A DNA stretch of 64,000 bases, taken from the NCBI RefSeq assembly GCF_007655135.1, contig NC_045129.1, positions 3,720,001 through 3,784,000 of the forward strand. The letters run 5' to 3'. The DNA is from Punica granatum (Eukaryota; Streptophyta; Magnoliopsida; Myrtales; Lythraceae). A program made the position numbers and the translations under genes. Below, in pieces: positions 15,135-25,700 of the stretch; positions within the stretch are counted from its first letter, which is position 1; each line of letters opens with the position of its first letter. The notes beneath the pieces are model-generated. The model saw nothing but the letters and a program-made list of their open reading frames with translations. It had not been told where the DNA came from and made no database searches.

Positions 15135-15892
15135 GGCTGCGGACGTCTCTGTCTTTCCAATTCAGGGAAGACCCTCTGGAGGAAGTTATAGTATGGATTG
15201 GTTCCCTAATTGGATAAACAAAGATTACCTGAAAAACTCGACTATTCCTGACAACTATGGAATAATCCCTGTTAAATGGCAAGGCGATAGACTGAATCAA
15301 CTTCCGACCAAGGACCCTTCACGATCCATGTGCCGGTAGCTAATCAGCAGCTCCAACAGGCTCTAATTCCTCAATTCGCTAGCCGAAGAAAGGCACCGCA
15401 AATCTTCAATTCCCGACTTACTGAACCAAATTGTAACCAAAGCCACAAACTTTGCCCCCAAACACTTCGATTCGACGCCAACCGCCTTCAACCAAACACA
15501 AAAATTCTTGAAACTGACTGAATTCAGTGAATGCGCATAGCCCAGATTGCAGAAGCCGAATTCGAGGCTGGCTGCGGCAATTCAGATCTGAAACGAGCAG
15601 ACCCAGAAATCAAACAAGCCGAATCTGACCAGTTCAAGGTCTCAGATGGGATTTGAATTCACGAAGGGAAGGGAAGAACAGTAGTAGATCAGAGAGATCC
15701 AATAGGTGGTAGGAAGTAGGAATATTTCTTCCTCTTGCTTCTGGTGCTCTTCCTTTTTCTGCTTCTTTTTGGCGTTTCTCTGTGAAATTTCCTAAAATAA
15801 TAAATAAATTAAAATTCCTTTTGGCCCAGTGAAATTTTCCAAAATAATAATAATAACAAAAATAATAAATATATTAAAATTAAAAGAAATTA

Positions 15893-16195
15893 AACCTTGT
15901 TTGACAAATGAATATTTTTTTAACTCTACTCCACTTAACTCTACTTATCTTCAATTCAATAATATAATTATTACTTTTTTTCATTTTTTAAATTTATTTT
16001 TATCTTAACTATCATTCAATTTAATTTTTGATACTAAACTCTCTCAACTATTCATTACTTTTTCTACAATTCAACAACACAATCATTACTTTCTCTCAAT
16101 TATTTATTATATTTTTCCATAATTCAACAACATAATTATTGTAACATTAAATAAATATAATTATTTATATTTAGAATAGAGTGAAATTTAAACAA
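15893..16195 (+). repeat. AT-rich dispersed repeat, copy R1 (MITE-like)
   Basis: This is a non-coding AT-rich element with the recurring phrases CAATTCAACAACACAATCAT and CTCTCAACTATTCATTAC. The same phrases occur at 16199-16515, 22611-22893 and 33206-33478, and in reverse complement at 22183-22440 and 57953-58277. It sits directly beside copy R2, in the same orientation, in the SYS1 upstream region. Terminal repeats are too diverged to call a superfamily. Confidence 0.65.
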
Positions 16196-16198
16196 AGT

Positions 16199-16515
16199 TA
16201 GAGTATGTTTGGATTCACAATATTTTTCAACTCAACTCAACTCAACTTCACTTATCTTCAATTCAACATCACAATCATTACTTTTTTTATTTTTTAAATA
16301 TTTTTAACCATTCAATTCAATTTTTAATATTAAATTCTCTCAACTATTCATTACTTTTTCACAATTCAACAACACAATCATTACTTAATCATTATTTTCT
16401 CTCAATTATTTATTATTTTTTCACACTTTTTCTCATAATTCAACAATACAATCATTACAAACTAATTAAAATCAAAACTCAACTCAACTCAACTCTCAAT
16501 TCAAACACACCCTTA
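16199..16515 (+). repeat. AT-rich dispersed repeat, copy R2 (MITE-like)
   Basis: Second copy next to R1. It opens with GTTTGGATTCACAATATTTT and ends in repeated AACTC units followed by CAATTCAAACACACCC. The internal ATTCAACAACACAATCATTA phrase is shared with the other copies. It has no coding capacity. Confidence 0.7.
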
Positions 16516-16549
16516 ATAATTCATTAACCGCCGAGTTAACCAGACATGA

Positions 16550-16585
16550 TGGGCCAGAACGGCCCATGTTGGGGAATTGTGGGCC
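16550..16585. promoter_or_regulatory. Cluster of three TGGGCC (site II) motifs
   Basis: TGGGCC at 16550-16555, its reverse complement GGCCCA at 16561-16566, and TGGGCC at 16580-16585. Site II motifs are bound by TCP factors in promoters of plant housekeeping genes. The likely target is SYS1 (-), although two repeat copies now lie between the cluster and the probable transcription start. Confidence 0.4.
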
Positions 16586-18855
16586 GGCTATTCAAGTTCT
16601 TCACACGGGGCCCACAGTTATTTTTTTGGGTATAAAACTGTGTCGAGGAAATCTAATCTAGACCCGCTCTATAGCTTACATGGCTCGTTAGACACCGTCG
16701 CTGACTACGATGCAGGGCATAACAATGAAAGTGTGAGTGAGATTGATAGTCTAAAGTAAAGTTTCTTGGACAGCTTGCTTCTGGGAAGAAGTTCGATAAA
16801 CCGAATGAAGCGGAAAAATCAATTCCTGATAAATTCGAAAGCTCTCGTCCATCCCGAACTCGGTTTTTCTTATATGTATCTATGTAGTCGAAATTACATT
16901 TTCCAGTAACATGTAACAGTCCACCTTTCTTTTCATCAGATTATGTAAAATACATCCTCTTGTTAAAAAAATTAAACTGCTTTTTTTATTCCTTTTTTCC
17001 TATTTTTTTATCAATAGTAAATAGATTTTATTAAAAGCAAACATAATGTACATTGGATTGCCGAATAGACAATCGGCGACGACACGAGCCTTGCCGACTT
17101 GATAGGATATGGACCAAACCGAGTGATCCTGATTACAAATCCTCACAACCCCGAAGGGATTCATAGCATGAACCCAAGAACGGTGTTGGATTACGTCGGT
17201 AAGGCATCAACGATAACAGCCTGAGCAACCAATGATTATGGAAAATGTGGGAGGTGGCCATATCAGCATCAAGCATGAGTAATTGTCAAACCGTATTAAA
17301 GAGCGGTCTGATTGAAGAATCAGGCTTAGACAAACAAGAAAACACACCAACACAAACAAAACAACAAACATAAAGAAATGCATAATGGACTCTAGTTTGA
17401 TACCGATTAGCGGGGAGTCTTATTGAAATCTAGCACCTTCACTCTGAGCTTCGAGAACCGACAGGGGGAGGGCACTCCAGGTGCGGTAGAAGAGGCAGTG
17501 GTGGTGGGGGGCGAGCGCCTATAGCTGGTTTGCTCTGGCTGTGACTGTGAAAGAGAGGGTGGTGGCACGGAGGAAGGATGGGGAGAGACTGACCGATACA
17601 GGAGCGGTTGGGCGCGGGGAATAAGCGGAGCGGGGCGGTAAGGCAGCAATTGTCTGTTCGCAGGAGGGAGAGAAAAGGAGAGACATAAATGGGATCCCTT
17701 TTTTTTTTTTCCCAATGTTTGTTCCGTCAATGTGCTCAAGCGTATTTGTTTGCATGCTGTCGGAAGCCATCAGCAATGAATGAAGATGTCAGAATTAAAA
17801 ATAAAAAAAATGAAGGAATCAGACATTTACTGTAACATTTTGATTTGTAAACTTTTTTTTTTTAGGAGAAAATATTTATCATGATTAAAAATTAATTAAA
17901 ATATTTATAAGTAAAAATTTATAAATTCATTATGGGATCAGATTCTCATTTCAGATATTTTCGTATCATACATCTAATTAAATTAATAATATTCATCTAA
18001 CATTTGCTCTTATTTTAGACAGAGCACAAAGGAAAATGCTGCATGGAGTTCCAAAAGGTAAAACATCACTTGGAATTTGCTGTCCTCCCTTAGAAAAGAA
18101 AGGCTGCCAAATTATGTCAGATTCCATCGCTTACCGATTGGTCCAAACTCCAAACCGAAAATGATTTATATAATTCTTGAAAGGGACGATTTGATGCAGA
18201 AGAACCAATCAGGGTGATGACGTAATCAGCAAAAATCATCCCGATTCTTGCATTCGATCAACTTATGATGTGATACCTACGTCCTATGTGGGGAGGCATT
18301 GCCTTTAGTTTCAATGCTATAAGTTATCCTAATGATGAAAGAAGAATAGTTTAGAATTTATTTCAACTATCTGCTTATCTTGAAGCAATACTTACTCCCG
18401 ACCTGATATCAAAAGGTTTTCGGTTCAGTATTTATCAATAAACTTCTTGAAAAGAATCTTAAGATACTTTATTTATCCTTCGTCACTTTATAATTAATGT
18501 TTAATATTTTGGATGTTCCTCAAATTAGGCAATGTTGATTATTTTTCATTCTTTTGGGATTTTTCCAATTATATAAGCATCAGAATTAACCAAAACAGCA
18601 CATATATTCCTCGTGCCTTTATAGTTGGTTTGCAGTACATTTCACTCTCTAATATCTTTGCTCAGCATGCTCTTCTGTGAGTAAGCAAGCAAAACTGATG
18701 AGCGGTAGGTACTTAACCGATTCTTCCCCGATTAGCATTCGGCGATAATCCGAACATAAATCAAGTAAACTCCCGATCAAAATAAAGTAAAATGCCTCGT
18801 CGCAAAACTAAATCGGCAGTCTGTACTCCCCCATTTGCATTATCATCAGATGGCC
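16586..18855. other. Intergenic region, no supported gene
   Basis: A GC-richer patch near 17400-17680 gives overlapping open frames on the minus strand with low-complexity Pro/Ser content and no recognisable domain. The stretch 17040-17340 vaguely resembles a decayed retroelement in reverse orientation but cannot be assigned. The rest is AT-rich and featureless. Confidence 0.45.
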
Positions 18856-20182
18856 TTATGAAGGGAAATAGGGAAAACAGGAGAGGGACTGATCCCCTTG
18901 CAAGCTACATCCATGATTCTCCAGATACGAGCGCTCGAATCTTTCTCCCAACCCGCAGCTGAGGATCTCCATGCACTGGCACTGGAAACTGCAAAATGCT
19001 TTGTCTCTGCAACAACTCCACCAGCAAAAAGAATAAAATCTCGACGGGAGGACATCCGTGTCTTGTTAAAGAATGTTTTCCGGTTTTCTGTTATCCTTTT
19101 CTTTCCGGTATGCAAAATTTCACTTGACGGAGAAACCAGCAAGAGCTTTCAGAATACATAGAACAAATTAAAAACAGGAAAACAGTTTCCAGAAAATCTT
19201 TGGATGATATAAAATTCGGAAAAACATCTCTATAACCAAACGGAAAGACGAACCTGCAGAAGAATATGTCCTTATCTTCTCGAAGCTTCTTACTGCAGTA
19301 GAAGCAGCGGCTCAGAAATTCATCGGCAGCAGCCGAACCCTCCAGGTCCGGGGCCTTGCTATCCTCAACAGAACCAGCTGGAGCTTTCTTTTTGTCACAT
19401 TCCAGAACCATGTCACCAAACATGTGAGTCGTTTTTGGACTCGGGCCATGGGTAGTTATGCGAGTATAATACTCGGAAAGCATGATATCCCTAGCAGAAA
19501 AGGTGGGCTCGCATATCTTAGTCTCTAGTTTTTTCTCATTTGAGCATGAGAATGAGGAATCAGTTTTATCAAGCTCGGGTTTTGCTTTCCCATGTCTGGC
19601 ATCTGGAAGCTCGCACTGTGGCTGCTCCAATGAGGCTCTTGCTTTCCCACGTCTGGCATCTGGAAGCTCGCACTCCGGCTGTTCCAATGGGGCTTTAGCT
19701 TTCCTTTCTTCATTAGGCGATAATGCTTTCAAAGGACCGTTCAAGTACAAGAATTGTGAAGGAATCCTATACTTTTCGGGTGAGAATTTGGGCTTTCCCC
19801 CGGGTTCTTCACATTTTATACTGATGCTCTCCACATGCGGCCTAAACACTATCTGGTTCGGTCGCGAAGAGCTATTTCGTTCAGCGTCACCTGCAGAAGA
19901 GCTCACAATGCCAAGTCCGATCCCTCCGAAGTTCATCTTGCTGCAGGGCACAATTTGGAGCAGTGGAGAATGGTCCACGGCGGCAGTAAAAGTGTTGCTT
20001 GAACTCGAAAATGGCCTGAAGTCAGGATGAGATGTAGGGCTTGCCTGGGACTCGAATTGTCTTGAAGACCCCTTTACCGCTAGCCCGATAATGAAGCCTG
20101 CAATGGCGAAGAAAGGGCCACCCCAGTTCCTCAAGCCCAAGGCACCACACGGGAAATAGGAACTCCAAGTAGAATCAGCCAT
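18856..20182 (-). CDS. FLZ (FCS-like zinc finger) family protein
   Basis: Two exons (20182-19254 and 19006-18856) join in phase to give 359 residues. The N-terminus (MADSTWSSYFPCGALGLRN) is typical of one FLZ subgroup. The zinc finger straddles the intron: residues 289-309 contain FLSRCFYCSKKL and end in FFC, and exon 2 continues RDKAFCSFQC. The cysteines are 293, 296, 315 and 319. FLZ proteins are plant-specific adaptors that bind SnRK1 kinase subunits through this finger. Two tandem 19-residue units containing CELPDAR lie at residues 164-201. The finger is one residue shorter than usual between its cysteine pairs, where most members have an extra glycine after the arginine. Upstream sequence to about 20760 is probably 5' UTR and promoter. 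The family call is firm; the exon 2 junction is the least certain point. Confidence 0.85.
19580..19693 (-). repeat. 57-bp tandem duplication inside the FLZ gene
   Basis: Residues 164-182 and 183-201 are two near-identical 19-residue units, each containing LEQP, CELPDAR and GKA. The copy number is two and the reading frame is kept. The unit lies in the variable region before the zinc finger. Confidence 0.8.
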
Positions 20183-21379
20183 CAGAAGAATAGCTTTTCA
20201 TATCAAAATCGGACCAGACCTTCCTCACGAATTGCCGTGGTTTCACTGCAGTAGGTTCGATATTACAGGAAAAAAATCGAAAAAGAAAGAGATACAGAAA
20301 TAACACAAAGCAACTAGAACGGGAATGCTGCATCTGAACAAACTAGACAGATGCAATAGAATTCCCGCCCCCGGAAAACAGAAAACTGGAAAACATTTCC
20401 TACAACCAGCATTAGCCTGAAAATCTGTCTCAGTTTCACTTCCGACCAATCAGACCATCACTTCAACGTGCAGATCATCAACTAGGAAACCACATAAATG
20501 ATGGATTAACCCAAGGGACAGAGCTGTGCACACTTCATTAATGTGATTCCTAAGTGAAGTAGGACTAATTCGAAAACATCAAACTTCGAGCTCTCCCCGG
20601 CAAACCGATCAGTCAATACAGAAGGGAAAGAGGAGGGAAAAAAAAGGGAATGATCCGATCAAACTGACCTGGTCTTCTCCACTGAGAGGCCCAGCAGAAA
20701 ATATTTACATTGGATTCAGAAACTCCATTGGAGAGCATATATACTGCTGTCTCTCTCTCTTTCATAAATGAGAAGAAACCTTCAATAACGTAGGCTTGAA
20801 ATGAGAGGAGGAATTACTGTATTTTATTTTCCTTCCTCATTGAATTTAAAACATTTTTAACTCTCCTTCACATGGGTCAATAAGTTAAGAACTTATTACG
20901 TTTGTAACAGACAAGAGAAAATTCATTTAAGGTTTTCCCTAAGAAACAGCCACTAAGTGACAATCATTAAAATGGTGCAGCAGAGTCCTTGACTGATTTC
21001 GGAGAACTTTCCATACCAAGTAGCAAGAAATATGCAACAAGTATATGCTCCATTGCACTTCGTAAATGTTGTGTTCTCGCGCAAACAGCATCCAGAGGAC
21101 TAAAACTAATATGGGCGCAGCATCGAATCGATGAAGGAGGACAGACATCTCGGAACATTATTATCTGGACAGCTACTAGGATGTTTTTTACTGTGCAGCA
21201 TAATTTTGAAATAAATTTATTGTGTGCATTGAACGTCGCCTCTGGTTCTTCACAGTCGGTCCGTCCTTCCCCATGCATGGATAGGACGACGTGATAACTA
21301 AATTCTAGTTGAACAAGTGACTCATAGGGGAGTACTTTTATGCGCCTCAACCAAAAAGGGAATGTCCATTTATGTGTTT
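20183..21379. other. FLZ upstream region and intergenic sequence
   Basis: About 600 bases next to the FLZ start are probably its 5' UTR, possibly with an intron, and promoter; a short CT tract lies near 20750. A 127-codon open frame at 20967-21350 (-) has no recognisable motif and is not called a gene. Confidence 0.45.
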
Positions 21380-21660
21380 CCGTGTTGTTTTGTTCAGTAA
21401 CTTTATCAATGCTTTTTATTTCAGAGTTAAAATTTTAAATTTGTAACTTTGATTTTGATTATGAAAAAAGACAAAAAAAATATAGGGTCTGTGGACCCCA
21501 CCAATTTTGTTGTGTAGTGTATTGGGTAGTGTATGTGATTGTATATTGAATAATATATGGGGCCCATCAGTTTGACTTTGGAAAAGTATGTTTTGTTGTG
21601 TAGTGTATTGAGTTAAAGTTAAAGTTAAAATTTTAAACCGCGATTCTGAAACCAAACGAA
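21380..21660. repeat. Dispersed repeat with TTAAAGTTAAAGTT ends, copy R3
   Basis: Both ends carry AGTTAAAATTTTAAA-type sequence, and the phrase TTTTGTTGTGTAGTGTATTG occurs twice inside. A related copy in the opposite orientation ends the window (63789-64000). The inner ends of R4 and R5 share the same terminal motif. No coding capacity was seen. Confidence 0.55.
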
Positions 21661-22182
21661 GCGACCAGTGTCTTTGCTTGTTTATTTTTATTGTTTTCTC
21701 CATTCTCTGTATATTTTCCTATGCAGAGATAGAGCTTCCTATAGTAAAGTTCGGATTCTTTTCATGCTTGATCTGCCATGATCTAAAAAATTTATGCCGA
21801 ATTGGCACGACCGATTCATTTCTTCCCTTCTTTGTTGATTTTTTTCATTTGATAAAGCCAAGAAAATCACAGCAAACATTTGTATGTCTTGTCTCGGCGA
21901 ACCGTCCTTGATTCACTTTCAAAATTTTGGCATAAATCCATATAATGTCTCTTTATTTTTCTTTGATGAATCCATATAGTCTAGTCTCATTGGAATTGCA
22001 CTTTTACCCTGGAAAACAGTTTTCCAGTTTTTAGAATTTCGAGGATATATGAATATGAGCTATAATCCGTCACGAGGCATGACACAATTGATAAATTGCG
22101 TCTCATGTAAGCAGAATACGGAAACTCGAAGCACAATGAGAGGACCTCCCGACCAAGGCAATGCATGAACGAGAATATTAAT

Positions 22183-22440
22183 TAAGTTGAGTTGAATTGA
22201 ATTTTGATTTTAATTGATTTGTAATGATTGTGATGTTGAATTATGAGAAAAAATGTGGAAAAAAATAATTAATAGTTAAGAGAATTTATTATTAAAAATT
22301 AAATTAAATGGTTGAAAAATTTGAAGAAAAATGAAAAAGTAATAATTGTATTGTTGACTTTTGTTGTGTAGTGAGTAAAATTAAAGTTAAAGTTAAAATT
22401 TTAAAATCAAATTATGAAATCAAACCGCAGCTTCCTCTGC
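22183..22440 (-). repeat. AT-rich repeat copy R4, left arm of an inverted pair
   Basis: This is the reverse complement of the R2-type repeat at its left end (TTGAGTTGAATTG, GTAATGATTGTGATG) and R3-like at its right end (TTAAAGTTAAAGTTAAAATT). The same sequence returns inverted at 22611-22893, so the two arms could pair over roughly 240 bases around a spacer of about 170 bases. Confidence 0.7.
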
Positions 22441-22610
22441 CAGTAAGTTGACACTTGTGGTCTCATCCAATTATGATAAATCCACAAACATTCTTGGGCT
22501 TAGGGGTGCAAATGGTTGGATTGACTTGGTCTCTTGGAAATATTTTTTGATCTGGAATTTTCCAGATTGCTTTTCTAAAGTATATAAGCATGCTTAATTT
22601 TGTAATCTGA

Positions 22611-22893
22611 TTTTAAGATTTTAACTTTAACTTTAACTTTACTCACTATACAACAAAAGTTAACAATATAATTATTTTTATTTTTATTTTTCTTTAATTT
22701 TTTAATCATTCAATTCAATTTTTAATAATAAATTATCTCAACTATTCATTACTTTTTCCACAATTCAACAATACAATCATTACTTTTTTTTCAACAATTC
22801 ATTATTTTTCACACTTTTTCTCATAATTTAACATCACAATCATTACAAACCAATTAAAATCAAAACTCAACTCAACTCAACTCTAAAACCAAA
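22611..22893 (+). repeat. AT-rich repeat copy R5, right arm of an inverted pair
   Basis: It begins with TTTTAACTTTAACTTTAACT and continues through CAATTCAACAATACAATCAT to repeated AACTC units. The order is the mirror image of R4. Similarity to R4 is high but not perfect. Confidence 0.7.
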
Positions 22894-23324
22894 CACACTA
22901 TTAAGGATTGTCCAAGAACAATTTTACGGGGAGAGGGAAAACCGATTGTTAATGGTTCGGAATTTTTTACGTTGGTCTTTTGGGACCTGAACTCGAACTT
23001 GAAATTTAAAATTTTCTTCGGCAAACATTACGTATGAAGAAAATAAAAGTGAAGTTTTCATAATATAATACAAGAAACAAAAAAATTACAAGTAGTTTTT
23101 CTAAATCGCATCATCTTGGTACACAACTATCTGCGGCCATGCAGAATCTACGGTACAACGTAATCAAAATAATAAGTTTCATGCCAAATAAATGAAAATG
23201 GACTGATCAAATAACTAAAAATTATAGAATAGAAAAGTCTAATATTAAAATCATAGACTAAGAAAATATAAAATAAAAATGTACAATAACTACAAACTCG
23301 TGTTGGTCGGGCTCTATTGCGTTT

Positions 23325-23644
23325 CTATTTCCGGCCTCGACTTTTTTGAGACAATTTTTCTATGCCTGAAAACCATCCAAAAACCATTTGAGGAGATAAA
23401 AAATTCGGTTTGGTTCCTAATCGATTTTGTCGTTTTTTTCGCTTATGCCCCTAGTTGGGCTACCCAAGGTGGGCCAGGCCCAGCCCATTGATCATATGGG
23501 CCTCGACTTTATCGGAACTATCTTTCTATGCCTAAAAATCAATGGAGGCGACAAAGAAACGCAGTTTTTCGGTTCGGTTTCGAATCATTTTGCCGTTAGC
23601 GGGCTACTCGAGGTGGGCCAGGACCGGCCCATTGATCATATGGA

Positions 23645-23645
<1 letters not shown>
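23325..23645 (+). repeat. Two tandem ~150-bp units upstream of the trihelix gene
   Basis: Each unit starts with CCTCGACTTT, contains TCTATGCCTRAAAA and a TTTTGNCGTT segment, and ends with GGTGGGCCAGG, then GCCCATTGATCATATGG. The units are diverged, so the duplication is not recent. Each carries TGGGCC and a GGCCCA-like motif, doubling potential TCP-type sites in the promoter. Confidence 0.7.
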
Positions 23646-23676
<31 letters not shown>

Positions 23677-23755
23677 GTCTCTGTCTCTGTCTCTGTCTCT
23701 GTCTCCCTCCCTCTCTCTCTCCCTCCGCTCTCTCTCTCTCTCTCCCGTGTTTCCA
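23645..23755 (+). repeat. CT-rich microsatellite in the trihelix promoter/5' UTR
   Basis: A (CT)n tract grades into (CTCTGT)n and mixed CT blocks. Pyrimidine patches are common around plant transcription starts, so the start probably lies near here, about 0.7 kb before the ATG. Confidence 0.7.
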
Positions 23756-23909
23756 CGCTGAAGCGTATATGCTCTCGTTAACATCGATTGCTTCGATTCC
23801 CCGGGAAATTATCAGAGATGGGTCCTCGTCAGAATCTCAATTAGGGTTCTGGTGCTTCGGAAGTTTCGACCTTTGGGTTCCGTCGAGACAGCTTACTGAG
23901 CTCTCTGAG

Positions 23910-24323
23910 GTAAGCAGCAAGATCTCTCTCAGCTTCCACCTCTTTCTTCTTCGGGGCAGTTCTGATTGAGCAACATAGATGTTGTTTCTTGGTTCTTGAC
24001 GTTTGATTGTGTGAAATGCGTTGAATTTCTTCATGCGCTGCTGATCAAATCCCTGCCTTTTTTGGCAGACGAACCCTAGGCGATTATCTCGGCCAGCTTG
24101 CTCTCACTGGAGAGGCGGGGCGTGCTGATTTCGCATCAGACATTCATTGGTATGGATGTTTCGAGATTTTGGTTATTTGAGAGTAGGAGCATCTACTTTG
24201 CCGCTATTGTTCCTCTTCCTGATATGGAAATGTCACTGCTTGCTTTTGGTAGAGAAATTGGAAGAGTTTAATGGAAATTAATGAGGAGTATCTAGTTAGA
24301 AGTGATTCTGTGTGCAATTGCAG
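23910..24323 (+). other. Probable 5' UTR introns of the trihelix gene
   Basis: A consensus donor (GAG|GTAAGC) at about 23910 pairs with TTGGCAG at about 24069. A second donor (TTG|GTATGG) near 24149 pairs with ATTGCAG ending near 24323. Neither interval carries coding sequence. This is inferred from splice motifs only. Confidence 0.4.
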
Positions 24324-24443
24324 AGTTTAGGGCGGCTTATACAGTTTTTTGTGAAATTTGGAGATGCTGGAGATTTTCTTGGAGTAGATTGCTGTTTCTG
24401 TCGGGATTGTTACTTTGTTGAGGATTAGCTGTGAATAGTTAGA

Positions 24444-25700
24444 ATGGAAGACGTGGAGGATGATGCCCGGTACCCATCTAACCCTCGAGGCGGGAATCAG
24501 CAGTCTGGCTATGGTTCTTCTGCTATCACCCATAAGCTTCCTGCTAGGAGTGATCCGTATTCTAGACCAATTGGTAATCAATACCTAGGCAATGGGGACG
24601 ATGATGAAGACGACGAAGATGATGAGGAGGAGTTGGGAGATGAAAATGATGTCGAGAATCATCAGAACAACGGCCTCAGGGAAGGGGCTAATGACTTGGA
24701 TGATGAAGAGGATGAGGATGAATTGGATGAAGATGAAGACGATGATGATGATGAAGACGATGATAATCCTGGCTCGCAGAAGAACTTTGGTGGAAGTGCT
24801 GGAGACTCAGAAAGGCGCACAAAGAAACGGAAACTAAAGAGTCTAGTTTCAAGCTATGAGTTTGCCCCTCGTGTGCCTGCCTCTCAACCAGAGCCATTGG
24901 TGGCCGCCGCCCTGCCATCAGCTCCCAAGTCCTCTTTTGGCGGCCGGAATTCCCTAACCGATTGGACTGAGACTGAAACATTTGTTCTTTTGGATGCTTG
25001 GGGTGACCGATTCCTCCAGCATGGAAGGAAGAGCCTCCGGTCTGAGGAGTGGCAGGAGGTGGCAGAGAAGGTCTCCGAGGTGTCGAAGATTGAGAGGACA
25101 GATGCGCAGTGCCGGAACCGTCTGGACACGCTGAAGAAGAAGTACAAGAAGGAGAAGCTTAAGCTGGCAGATGAAGGTGGCAGTGCTCCCATCAAGTGGG
25201 TATATTTCAAAAAGATGGATGCTCTAATGTCGTCTCCTCCCCAAAAACAATCGTCGGTGGCAGGCCTCTCCTGTGGAGTGGATTCAGGAGAGTACGTATT
25301 CACAAACCCTAGGGTTTACTTGAACCGGGCCAATGGGATGGATGAGATGAGGGATAGCCCCGGAAACTCAGAATTTTCGAATAGGGATGAGGAGGATGAT
25401 GATGATTCTGAGGGGTTGCCGCCCAAGAAGAGGAGGTCTCGAAGAGAATCTAATGAAGGGTCCTCATTCAAATTGCTTGCTGATTCGATATTTAAGTTCA
25501 GTGACATATATGAAAAAATTGAGAATAGGAAGAGTCAGCAGATGGTAGAGATTGAGAAAATGAGGATGGAGTTTCAGAGGGAGTTGGAGGTGCAGAGGAG
25601 GCAGATTATGGAGAGGGCCCATGCAGAGATTGCAAAGATCATGGAGTACGATGATGAGGATAACGATCAAGATCACTCGGGTCAGAATGCAAGCGGTTGA
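24444..25700 (+). CDS. Trihelix (SIP1/ASIL-type) transcription factor
   Basis: One uninterrupted coding exon of 418 residues. Residues 51-108 are almost entirely Asp/Glu. Residues 171-262 form a Myb/SANT-like trihelix domain: it opens with TDWTETETFVLLDAWGDRF, has a middle helix around EEWQEVAEKV, and a third helix with QCRNRLDTLKKKYKKEK. It ends with WVYFKKMDALM. A basic PKKRRSRR segment near 327-334 is a likely nuclear signal. Residues 355-405 form a charged coiled coil with QREL and EVQRRQI, as in SIP1-clade trihelix proteins. These proteins bind GT-type promoter elements and repress embryonic or seed genes or recruit chromatin regulators. The in-frame ATG at 24444 is the first sensible start. 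The clade is a confident call; the exact orthologue is not. Confidence 0.9.
   Translation: MEDVEDDARYPSNPRGGNQQSGYGSSAITHKLPARSDPYSRPIGNQYLGNGDDDEDDEDDEEELGDENDVENHQNNGLREGANDLDDEEDEDELDEDEDDDDDEDDDNPGSQKNFGGSAGDSERRTKKRKLKSLVSSYEFAPRVPASQPEPLVAAALPSAPKSSFGGRNSLTDWTETETFVLLDAWGDRFLQHGRKSLRSEEWQEVAEKVSEVSKIERTDAQCRNRLDTLKKKYKKEKLKLADEGGSAPIKWVYFKKMDALMSSPPQKQSSVAGLSCGVDSGEYVFTNPRVYLNRANGMDEMRDSPGNSEFSNRDEEDDDDSEGLPPKKRRSRRESNEGSSFKLLADSIFKFSDIYEKIENRKSQQMVEIEKMRMEFQRELEVQRRQIMERAHAEIAKIMEYDDEDNDQDHSGQNASG

Noticed and set aside
17041..17340. Possible RNase H-like retroelement remnant in reverse orientation
   Set aside because: The reading frame is broken and no catalytic motif could be identified, so it is only a vague resemblance.
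17407..17776. Proline/serine-rich minus-strand frames in a GC-richer patch
   Set aside because: Low-complexity translation in two frames at once, with no conserved motif.
20967..21350. 127-codon frame on the minus strand
   Set aside because: No domain, no splice context, and overlapping frames of similar length on the other strand.
23641..23784. Ser/Leu-rich and Arg/Glu-rich frames over the CT tract
   Set aside because: They are translations of a microsatellite, not a gene.
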